Position numbers and translations under genes: made by a program
In this document: positions 1 to 5,737 of the stretch, one piece after another
Layout: each line of letters starts with the position of its first letter
How positions within the stretch are numbered: position 1 is the stretch's first letter
Assembly (NCBI GenBank): GCA_014804225.1
Contig: JAAVAF010000042.1
Location: 1 to 14,557, forward strand
Direction: 5' to 3'
Length of the DNA stretch: 14,557 bases
Source of the DNA: Lachnospiraceae bacterium
GTDB taxonomy: Bacteria > Bacillota > Clostridia > Lachnospirales > Lachnospiraceae
The notes under the pieces: model-generated
Told to the model about the DNA's origin: nothing
Database searches by the model: none
Seen by the model: only the letters and a program-made list of their open reading frames with translations

Positions 1-504
1 GTAGAAGAAAGCCATGGAAAGCGCGTTATGGTGGTGGCGACGCCGCTTACCGTCAAGGAAAAGAAACTCAAAAACTTGGTGGAGCGCATTGATGATGCAC
101 ATTTAGTCGATTTGCTTGCCCTTCCAAAGTTAGTAGAGTTTGCTGAGCGCGGTGAATTTTCTTCTGATGCGGTGGAACAATATTTGAGGGATAGGCTTTT
201 GACCTATCAAATTGAAGAATACGGGGAACTGGTGCTTGGCTGTACGCATTTTAATTATTTCAAGGACAGTTTTCAAAAAATTTTGCCAAAGGGCGTACAT
301 ATCATAGACGGAAGTGAGGGTACCATACGGCAGCTTGCCCGCGTACTGAAAGAGCGGAATCTACTTGAGGATGCTGCAGATGAGAAACAAAAAAATGACA
401 CACGTGTCAGATATTTTTATTCGGGACGTGAGCTGAAAGAAGAGAACGAGCTTGCGTATATCAGACAACTGCATGAGCGATTAGAAAAAATGAGGAGGCT
501 GTAG
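1..504 (+). CDS. murI: Glutamate racemase, C-terminal part (5' end outside the window)
   Basis: The reading frame is open from base 1, so the gene begins before the window and about 167 codons are visible. Glutamate racemase interconverts L- and D-glutamate in the cytoplasm, supplying D-Glu for peptidoglycan. Visible support: the ATPLTVK segment near the start, the LVLGCTHF motif holding the second catalytic cysteine (about residue 81 of the visible part), and the IIDGSEGT segment that follows it in the family. The first catalytic cysteine and the N-terminal domain are off-window. The last ~45 residues form a charged helical tail. The gene converges on the LRR gene, with only 27 bp between the two stop codons, and its own stop lies inside a hairpin that best fits a terminator for the opposite strand. 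Asp/Glu racemase superfamily is certain; substrate Glu rather than Asp is inferred from family resemblance. Confidence 0.88.
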   Translation, partial: VEESHGKRVMVVATPLTVKEKKLKNLVERIDDAHLVDLLALPKLVEFAERGEFSSDAVEQYLRDRLLTYQIEEYGELVLGCTHFNYFKDSFQKILPKGVHIIDGSEGTIRQLARVLKERNLLEDAADEKQKNDTRVRYFYSGRELKEENELAYIRQLHERLEKMRRL

Positions 505-511
505 CCTCCTC
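485..511 (-). terminator. Rho-independent terminator of the LRR gene, overlapping the racemase stop
   Basis: GAGGAGGCT (492-500) and AGCCTCCTC (503-511) form a perfect 9-bp inverted repeat, or 8 bp with a TGTA loop. Read on the minus strand, the stem is followed directly by a T tract (complement of A485-A490). On the plus strand it is followed by CAAAATCG, with no T run. It therefore terminates the minus-strand LRR transcript about 20 nt past its stop codon. It also covers the last codons and stop of the racemase gene, and could weakly act in that direction. Confidence 0.75.
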
Positions 512-531
512 AAAATCGTTCAGGACATATA

Positions 532-2625
532 TTATTTTACCAAAATATCATCAAGTCCTGCCGTATCGGAAATCGGGTTTGTTTCGCACACGATCGCCTG
601 AAGATTTTGCAGGTTTTCAAGCGGAGAAAGCGAAACGACATAATTGTTCTTAATATTTAATAATTTCAGATGCTCCATTTCTTTTGCGAATTCTACGCTG
701 TTTAATTTCAGCTCCTCCAACATAAGCGCTTCCATACCATGAAAATTTGCAAGAGCCTTTTGAATCTCTTCGGCACTCAGATTTTCGTGGTCCGCCCACT
801 GGTCTGAACTATACTCGGAAATTTTTGCACTGTTTAGGTTTAGGATGCGTAGATTTTCGTTCGGCGAAAGACTGTCGGCATCCATCATAAAGGAAGCATT
901 TCGAAGATTCAGCTCCTTAAGGTTTGGCATGGAGAGAATCGGATTAATGCTGCCCCATAGGTAGCTCCAATTGAGATCCAGATATTCAAGCCCTTCGACC
1001 TCGGACACCTGTCTTAGCATTTCGGGGGAAACGGAGCTGTTGATCAAAGTAAGCGAGCGAAGCTTGGGGAGCGATAAAAGCGCGTTGTCGCTGCCAAAAT
1101 CACCGTAGCCGCCGTCATCTATGATGAGCTCTTCCAAGTTTGTCATGGTTCTTAAATTGCCAAAGCTTTCAAAGTTTCCGACATGAAGTTTTGTGACATT
1201 GCTAAGCGCCGAGAAATCGGGCATATCCGAATCATCAAAGTTAAAACTTGTAATCAGACCAAGCTCCGTAAGCTGTGTCATTCCTTTTATAAATTCATAG
1301 TCTGTGGTTTCATAGTTTTCCAAAAGATACAGCTTTTTCAGTCCCGTACACGCTGCAAGTGGATTGAAATCAAGAACCTTGCTTCCCGTAATGGTAAGTT
1401 CTGTTAAATTGTCAAACTTCGTTAAAAAGGTTACATCTCTGAGCGATTTGGATTCGATCGAGAGCGATTCAAGCTGTGTCAAATTGTATAACACCGAAAG
1501 GTCATCAATATAGTCGCCGTCGACAATAGTAAGGTTTTTCAACTTAGGTAGATTCGCCATTTCGTTGATATCATTAAGCAAACTGCTTCCGTCCAGATAA
1601 AGGCTTTCGACATTGGAAAAGGCACTCAGTCCCGAAAGATCAAATCGGGCATTATAAATACCAAGCGATGTGATCTGGGAAGGAGTAATGGTTCTTGCGA
1701 TATCATCGATATCTTTGTCGGCATAGAGTGTGTGCAGCTTGTCAAGTCCGCTTAAATTAAGGGTGGAGTAGGAATCCTCAAGATAAAGCGCTTCCAGATT
1801 GACAAAACAGGTGAGGTCTTCGGTTACATCGGGTAATTGTGAGACGGGATAAACTGTGCCGCTTGTGCCGTCTGCAAGCGTATAGTCAACCGCTAAATAA
1901 GCGTAGTTGATTTCGTATACATGTAACGAGATAACCTGTGCCGTATCTTCTGCGGAAATTTCGTCAATTTCTTTGTTAAATATTAGACAAACTGCCTGGC
2001 TAAAAAACGGCGTTTCGGGAACCGTTATCGCAGGCTCAGAATTTTTTGAGGTATCGTAGTTGTCGTATAGAGAATCAGAATAGGAACCTGTCGCTCTATT
2101 TCCGCTGTTTCCTCCGTATGAAGAGGAAGCGCTGTTTTTTTCGGGAGCAAAAAATCGAATGATAACAGGAATAAAAATTCCCGCAAATACAACCAAAAGA
2201 GCAATGCATATGACCAGTGCACCATTGTTTGTTTTTCGCTTTTCATCTCCGTAGACGGCCCGCCTTTGTGCCGTAATTTCCGCGAAGCTCTGACCGGAAG
2301 AAGAATTGTTTGTCTGCGGCTGATTCAGATACTGCTGGTAAGGTCTTACATTACTTTGCTGACTGCCGGCATTGTTGCTTTGTCCGTATGGACTTCCCGA
2401 TGTGGTGCCGGGAGTTTGGTAGTTGGAGCGGGAGTTTTCGCTTGTGTTTGTACTTATATTTGTGCTCGTACTTGCATTTGTGTTTTTTGTGATCGCACCC
2501 GAATCGGAAGTGGTGTAGGACGAACTGTGAAATGATTCGTTATAACCACACATGGGGCATGTGAGGACCCCGTTCACCTTGTTCATTTTCGTACTGCACA
2601 GAGGGCATTTTTTGGCAAATAGCAT
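532..2625 (-). CDS. Membrane-anchored zinc-ribbon protein with extracellular leucine-rich repeats
   Basis: 697 aa. The ATG at 2625 is chosen because AAAGGA sits about 10 nt upstream and the protein then opens directly with a zinc ribbon. An in-frame ATG at 2733 would add 36 residues, but it lies upstream of the likely promoter. Domains: CPLC (7-10) and CPMC (23-26) form a cytoplasmic zinc ribbon. Residues ~30-125 are a Ser/Thr/Asn/Gln-rich disordered linker. A basic patch (QRR, EKRK) precedes one transmembrane helix at ~135-159, which predicts N-in topology. After a short Ser/Gly/Tyr linker, ~275-697 is an array of roughly 15-18 leucine-rich repeats with motifs such as LEALYLEDS and LKELNLRNAS. 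There is no sortase motif or second TM, so the LRR domain should sit outside the membrane. LRRs usually bind proteins; the partner is unknown. It is divergent from the diguanylate cyclase gene, with its own promoter and terminator. The architecture is clear; the function is not. Confidence 0.85.
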   Translation of the reverse strand: MLFAKKCPLCSTKMNKVNGVLTCPMCGYNESFHSSSYTTSDSGAITKNTNASTSTNISTNTSENSRSNYQTPGTTSGSPYGQSNNAGSQQSNVRPYQQYLNQPQTNNSSSGQSFAEITAQRRAVYGDEKRKTNNGALVICIALLVVFAGIFIPVIIRFFAPEKNSASSSYGGNSGNRATGSYSDSLYDNYDTSKNSEPAITVPETPFFSQAVCLIFNKEIDEISAEDTAQVISLHVYEINYAYLAVDYTLADGTSGTVYPVSQLPDVTEDLTCFVNLEALYLEDSYSTLNLSGLDKLHTLYADKDIDDIARTITPSQITSLGIYNARFDLSGLSAFSNVESLYLDGSSLLNDINEMANLPKLKNLTIVDGDYIDDLSVLYNLTQLESLSIESKSLRDVTFLTKFDNLTELTITGSKVLDFNPLAACTGLKKLYLLENYETTDYEFIKGMTQLTELGLITSFNFDDSDMPDFSALSNVTKLHVGNFESFGNLRTMTNLEELIIDDGGYGDFGSDNALLSLPKLRSLTLINSSVSPEMLRQVSEVEGLEYLDLNWSYLWGSINPILSMPNLKELNLRNASFMMDADSLSPNENLRILNLNSAKISEYSSDQWADHENLSAEEIQKALANFHGMEALMLEELKLNSVEFAKEMEHLKLLNIKNNYVVSLSPLENLQNLQAIVCETNPISDTAGLDDILVK

Positions 2626-2642
2626 TTCTGATTGTTCCTTTC

Positions 2643-2656
2643 TGCCCGTTCGGGCA
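2643..2656 (-). promoter_or_regulatory. 14-bp perfect palindrome in the LRR gene leader (possible operator)
   Basis: TGCCCGAACGGGCA (minus-strand reading) is a perfect inverted repeat with 6-bp arms and a 2-bp centre. It lies between the putative -10 and the ribosome binding site of the LRR gene, just downstream of the expected transcription start. The central gap is too short for a normal RNA hairpin loop with the full stem, so a dimeric DNA-binding regulator site is the more natural reading. No regulator is identified. Confidence 0.4.
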
Positions 2657-2677
2657 CATATGATGTTTGTCGACATT

Positions 2678-2686
2678 ATAATACCA
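2678..2686 (-). promoter_or_regulatory. Putative extended -10 promoter of the LRR gene
   Basis: The minus strand reads TGGTATTATAAT, an extended -10 (TG, one base, then TATTAT). The predicted start is near 2671, giving a ~45-nt leader before the ATG at 2625. A T-rich stretch lies upstream and there is no good -35 hexamer at 17 bp, which is tolerated with an extended -10. Called by eye only. Confidence 0.45.
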
Positions 2687-2770
2687 TAAATAAAAAAAGA
2701 TTGCACTATATTTAAAGAAATGTTTATTCTCAATGCGTTCTTTGAGACATGCCCTGGAGTAAGAAACAGA

Positions 2771-2799
2771 TTGATAATAATGGATAAATGTGATAAAAT
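2771..2799 (+). promoter_or_regulatory. SigA-type promoter of the diguanylate cyclase operon
   Basis: TTGATA (2771-2776), a 17-bp spacer and TAAAAT (2794-2799), with an extended TG at 2791-2792, match the vegetative promoter consensus well. The predicted start is near 2806, giving a ~60-nt leader that contains a small ORF. The 14-mer TGTGATAAAATAAA around the -10 recurs exactly in the promoter of the protease gene (5677-5690). Confidence 0.65.
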
Positions 2800-2832
2800 A
2801 AATTCGGTACAAAATAAAAGGGAAGGAAACCG

Positions 2833-2868
2833 ATGATAAACAAAAGGAAAAGGAGGATAATCTGTTGA
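2833..2868 (+). CDS. Possible 11-codon leader ORF coupled to the diguanylate cyclase start
   Basis: ATG at 2833 is preceded by GGAAGG with 6-nt spacing. It reads MINKRKRRIIC and stops at TGA 2866-2868, which overlaps the TTG start of the cyclase gene (2865-2867) as TTGA. The predicted transcript start is ~27 nt upstream. The layout suits translational coupling. The Lys/Arg run is largely what any purine-rich Shine-Dalgarno region reads as, so amino-acid content is weak evidence. It may be chance. Confidence 0.35.
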   Translation: MINKRKRRIIC

Positions 2869-4115
2869 AAGAAAAAAATGGAGGTATCCGCAAGAAACTT
2901 CTTCCCATAGTAATATTGCCTGTTATTTTGTTGAGCTGTCTGATCACGCTCGTTGGTGTGTCGCTCTTTTACGGGTTTTATATGCAGAGCATTCAGAGTG
3001 ATCTGGCGTCCACCACGGATACGCTGCTTAACTGTATGAATTTTGCGCTTAGTGGTGATTACAAGTATGAAAATGATATGCTGCTCAAGGGAGATATGAA
3101 CATCACGGATTCCACAATGATTTTGCGGATCAAGGAGCAGTCACAGATAGATATTACGATTTTTTGGGACGATTTGCGTATTATGACGACCTTGGAGGAC
3201 GAATATGGAATATCAGCCGTGGGCACAAGAGCGGACAGTGAAATTACGCATACCGTATTGAGGGAAGGCGAAAGTGTTTTTGCCAAAAATTTAATGATAA
3301 ATGGTAAGCAGTATGTCGGGTATTATGTTCCGATAAAGAATACCGGCGACAGGGTTGTAGGCATGGTCTTTGCCGGAAAACAAAAGGATCTGGTTTATCA
3401 AAAGATCATGGAGGTTATCGTGTGGTTTGCTGCCCTTTCCGTTATTATAGTTGTCTTTTCCGTGTTCATTATACTGCGGTTTACATCATACATGATTTCG
3501 GATATTGACAGTATCAATCATTTTCTCAGGGCAATTTCCGGAGGTGATTTAGGAGCTGCGCTTGGCGATCATATTATCAACCGAAACGATGAGATTGGTT
3601 CCATCGGAGTTTACGCTTTAAAGATGAGGGATGATATCAAGAATCTGATTGAGAAGGATTCGCTGACCGGTCTTTATAACAGGAGAAGCTGTCACAATAG
3701 ACTGGATGCGATCGTACAGAAAAAGGAACGGTATACCATTGTTATGTGTGATATTGATTTCTTTAAAAAAGTCAACGATACATATGGACATGATGCGGGC
3801 GATTATGTGTTGACAGAAATCTCTGCGCTTATCAAAAAAGGGGTTATGGACTGCGGATTCGCAAGCCGTTGGGGCGGAGAAGAGTTTCTGCTTGTATACA
3901 CGCTTGGACTGGAGGACACTGTCGGAAAAGTGGCACAGCTTCGACAGAGCATCTTAATGCATGAGTTTGATTATGATGGCAAAAAAATGCAGATTACAAT
4001 GACGTTTGGCGTTGCGGAGGGCGCGCAGGACATGCATTGTGAGAAAGTGATTCAAAGCGCGGATGAAAAGCTTTATGTCGGCAAGAACAGCGGTCGAAAC
4101 CGTGTTGTCGCATAA
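2865..4115 (+). CDS. Membrane diguanylate cyclase, Cache sensor plus GGDEF domain
   Basis: 416 aa, making c-di-GMP from two GTP at the membrane. The TTG start is chosen because AGGAGG (2851-2856) lies 8 nt upstream and no other in-frame start precedes it. TM1 is ~12-38. An extracellular ~140-residue region (39-180) resembles a single Cache ligand-binding domain, ending in the typical GKQYVGYYVPI...GDRVVGMVFAGK stretch. TM2 is ~183-206, followed by a HAMP-like linker (~207-255). The GGDEF domain runs from ~258, with DSLTGLYNRR, the metal-binding Asp in CDIDFF (296), NDTYGHDAGD and the active-site GGEEF (337-341), so it is predicted active. The inhibitory RxxD site is not evident: the matching stretch reads GVMD and the spacing to GGEEF is longer. 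It is the first gene of an operon with a substrate-binding lipoprotein 14 nt downstream. The ligand is unknown; an organic acid or amino acid is typical for Cache domains. Confidence 0.9.
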   Translation: MKEKNGGIRKKLLPIVILPVILLSCLITLVGVSLFYGFYMQSIQSDLASTTDTLLNCMNFALSGDYKYENDMLLKGDMNITDSTMILRIKEQSQIDITIFWDDLRIMTTLEDEYGISAVGTRADSEITHTVLREGESVFAKNLMINGKQYVGYYVPIKNTGDRVVGMVFAGKQKDLVYQKIMEVIVWFAALSVIIVVFSVFIILRFTSYMISDIDSINHFLRAISGGDLGAALGDHIINRNDEIGSIGVYALKMRDDIKNLIEKDSLTGLYNRRSCHNRLDAIVQKKERYTIVMCDIDFFKKVNDTYGHDAGDYVLTEISALIKKGVMDCGFASRWGGEEFLLVYTLGLEDTVGKVAQLRQSILMHEFDYDGKKMQITMTFGVAEGAQDMHCEKVIQSADEKLYVGKNSGRNRVVA

Positions 4116-4129
4116 AATTGGAAAGGTAC

Positions 4130-4924
4130 ATGGCGATACGAATGAGAAAATTATGTGTTGTGATGGCGGCAGTTTGTATGATAGCAGCAGTATCGGGGTG
4201 TGGCACATCGGCGGCCCAAAATACAGTCGCTTCAATCGATGACTTAAACGGAAAAAAGATTGGCGTTCAGTTAAAGACGACGGGAGAAACCTATGCCAGC
4301 GATGTTGAAAATGCGGAAGTCGTGCGCTTTAACAGAGGAAGTGACGCTGCGGCGGCATTGAAAAAGGGCGTTGTAGATGCCGTGATCATAGATGATGCGC
4401 CGGCTAAGGTATTTGTTGGGCAGAACAGTGGATTACATATATTAGAGGAGCCTTTTGCGGATGAGGAGTACGGAATTGCTGTCGGGAAGAATAATCCGGA
4501 GTTGTTGGAAAAAATCAACGATGCGTTGGACAACTTACAAAATGACGGGACGTTAGAGCAAATTAAGGATGCATGGATTATGGGAGAAACGACCGTTACG
4601 GCTTATGAGGGACAGGATAAAACTTCGTATGCAAACGGTGTTATGGTGATGGTAACAAATGCGGAATTTCCACCGTATGAGAGTATGGCAGAGGATGGAA
4701 GCATTATAGGAATAGATATTGACATTATGAAGGCTGTCTGCGATGAACTCGACATGCAGCTTGAGGTGCAGAATACGGAATTTGCCTCTGTGATTGTGTC
4801 CGTGGAACGAGGAACGGCAGATGTGGCGGCATCGGGTATTACGATTACGCCGGAAAGATTGGAGCAGGTGAATTTTTCAAAGCCGTATACGCAGGCAAAA
4901 CAGGTTGTTATTGTGCGGGATTAA
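4130..4924 (+). CDS. Amino-acid-type substrate-binding lipoprotein with circularly permuted SBP_bac_3 fold
   Basis: 264 aa from ATG 4130; TTG 4118 and ATG 4142 are alternative starts and the ribosome binding site (GGAAAGG 4120-4126) does not settle it. A signal peptide ends in the lipobox VSGC, with Cys24 as the lipid anchor. Residues ~35-150 (SIDDLNGKKIGVQL, TTGET, DAVIIDD, EEYGIAVGKNNPELL, NDGTLEQIKDAW) match what is normally the SECOND half of an SBP_bac_3 protein. Residues ~171-264 (NAEFPPYE, IIGIDIDIMKAVCDEL, ASGITITPERLEQVNFS, ending QVVIVRD) match the normal FIRST half. Likely ligand contacts remain by analogy with HisJ/LAO proteins: Thr50-Thr51, Asp88 and Arg243 (ITPER). The likely ligand is an amino acid. 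No permease or ATPase is nearby, and the gene follows a diguanylate cyclase, so it may present ligand to a sensor. Binding-protein identity is strong; the permutation is read by eye. Confidence 0.85.
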   Translation: MAIRMRKLCVVMAAVCMIAAVSGCGTSAAQNTVASIDDLNGKKIGVQLKTTGETYASDVENAEVVRFNRGSDAAAALKKGVVDAVIIDDAPAKVFVGQNSGLHILEEPFADEEYGIAVGKNNPELLEKINDALDNLQNDGTLEQIKDAWIMGETTVTAYEGQDKTSYANGVMVMVTNAEFPPYESMAEDGSIIGIDIDIMKAVCDELDMQLEVQNTEFASVIVSVERGTADVAASGITITPERLEQVNFSKPYTQAKQVVIVRD

Positions 4925-4960
4925 CAGAGATTGAATGACAGTTCATGAGGGAGGCATTTC

Positions 4961-5500
4961 ATGACAAAGGAAGAACAGGCAGCGTTAAAGCAGCAGTTTC
5001 AGGAGGAGAGAGAACGGGCTTATGATGCGGAGCCGGAGGTAAAAAACTGGATTGAAAAAAAGAGAATGATATTTCGGATTCTGGCTGTCTATTGGGTTAT
5101 TCATGCTGTTTTGAGCAGTGTTGCACTGCACCAGATAGGGTCCGGTTTTAACCTTATAACAGATGTTTTGGCGCCGTTATTTCAGATTTTCTGGCTGTAT
5201 GTGTTTATCAGTCCGAACGGAACATGGCGTGTCAATCTGGTGCTGTATTTTTGGGCATTTTCTAATCTGGTACTGAATTTAAATAACTATATGCACAATT
5301 TACAGGGTTATCTGCTGGAGATGATCGCGCAGACGCCTGTGCTTGGGGCAGTGTTTGGTATGGAAGTACTGGTGCCGTTTCTGTTTTTGGCAACTGCATG
5401 TTATCTGACGCTGCCAAAATCGCATCGGGAGTGGTCTGAGCGTGCGGAGCAGATTCAGAAAGAATTGGCGGCGAATTTTAAGGCGATGAGTGGAAGTTGA
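4961..5500 (+). CDS. Uncharacterised four-TM membrane protein
   Basis: 179 aa. ATG 4961 has GAGGGAGG 6 nt upstream. The N-terminus (1-35) is charged and helical, possibly a short coiled coil. Four hydrophobic segments follow at ~37-55, ~64-82, ~91-108 and ~132-150, and the protein ends in a charged cytoplasmic helix (~153-175). An even TM count with charged ends on both sides suggests both termini are cytoplasmic. I do not recognise the family and see no catalytic motif. It lies 36 nt after the permuted binding protein and before a double hairpin, so it is probably the last gene of the cyclase operon and may be a partner of the other two. A nine-codon ORF (4935-4964) ends in an ATGA overlap with its start, but lacks a convincing ribosome binding site. 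Confidence 0.8.
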   Translation: MTKEEQAALKQQFQEERERAYDAEPEVKNWIEKKRMIFRILAVYWVIHAVLSSVALHQIGSGFNLITDVLAPLFQIFWLYVFISPNGTWRVNLVLYFWAFSNLVLNLNNYMHNLQGYLLEMIAQTPVLGAVFGMEVLVPFLFLATACYLTLPKSHREWSERAEQIQKELAANFKAMSGS

Positions 5501-5531
5501 CATAACATAATAATAAAACAGATTTTAGGAT

Positions 5532-5570
5532 AAAAGAGCTTGGGAGCGTGATGCTGCCAAGCTTTTGTTG
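5532..5570 (+). terminator. Terminator of the cyclase operon
   Basis: AGCTTGG (5537-5543) pairs with CCAAGCT (5557-5563), with an inner AGC/GCT extension after a mismatch. The stem is preceded by AAAA and followed by TTTGTTG. This is a standard Rho-independent terminator 31 nt after the stop of the four-TM gene. Confidence 0.75.
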
Positions 5571-5577
5571 AGCATAA

Positions 5578-5613
5578 GGATGTCTGGCAAAGCCTGGCAT
5601 CCGTTGTTTGATT
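5578..5613 (+). terminator. Second hairpin, probable tandem terminator
   Basis: GGATGTCTGGC (5578-5588) pairs with GCCTGGCATCC (5592-5602) across an AAA loop, with one mismatch and one G-U pair, followed by GTTGTTTGATT. It backs up the preceding terminator. The T tract is interrupted, so termination strength is uncertain. It does not match a c-di-GMP riboswitch. Confidence 0.5.
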
Positions 5614-5623
5614 AAGAGAGCGG

Positions 5624-5648
5624 AAATTTTTCGAAGCATGAAAATTTT
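5624..5648. promoter_or_regulatory. AT-rich inverted repeat upstream of the protease promoter
   Basis: AAATTTTTC (5624-5632) and GAAAATTTT (5640-5648) form a near-perfect inverted repeat around GAAGCAT, ending 10 bp before the putative -35 of the protease gene. Such a position could suit an activator or repressor site. AT-rich repeats are common by chance, so this is only a candidate. Confidence 0.3.
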
Positions 5649-5658
5649 GAAGATTGAT

Positions 5659-5687
5659 TAGACTTTGCGAAAACGCTGTGATAAAAT
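5659..5687 (+). promoter_or_regulatory. Putative promoter of the protease-tadA operon
   Basis: TAGACT (5659-5664), a 17-bp spacer and TAAAAT (5682-5687), with an extended TG at 5679-5680. The -10 context TGTGATAAAATAAA is identical over 14 bases to that of the cyclase promoter. The predicted start is near 5694, about 44 nt before the chosen start codon. Confidence 0.5.
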
Positions 5688-5737
5688 AAAAATGAGATAG
5701 TAACGGCTTGCACAATGTAAGAAATCAGGTGACAAGA

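Noticed and set aside
2626..2733. Upstream ATG extending the LRR protein by 36 residues
   Set aside because: The extension crosses the likely promoter and leader, has no good ribosome site, and would place a second hydrophobic stretch before the zinc ribbon.
2842..2858. Lys/Arg codon run in the leader ORF as an amino-acid attenuator
   Set aside because: The codons are the purine-rich Shine-Dalgarno of the cyclase gene read as protein; no competing hairpins with a terminator are visible.
4118..4129. TTG start two bases after the cyclase stop for the binding protein
   Set aside because: Its ribosome site would have to lie inside the cyclase end, where no Shine-Dalgarno is seen; ATG 4130 gives a normal lipoprotein signal peptide.
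5570..5620. c-di-GMP (GEMM) riboswitch suggested by GGCAAAGCC before the protease
   Set aside because: The motif is a plain GGC-AAA-GCC hairpin tip; the conserved GEMM junction and second stem are absent.
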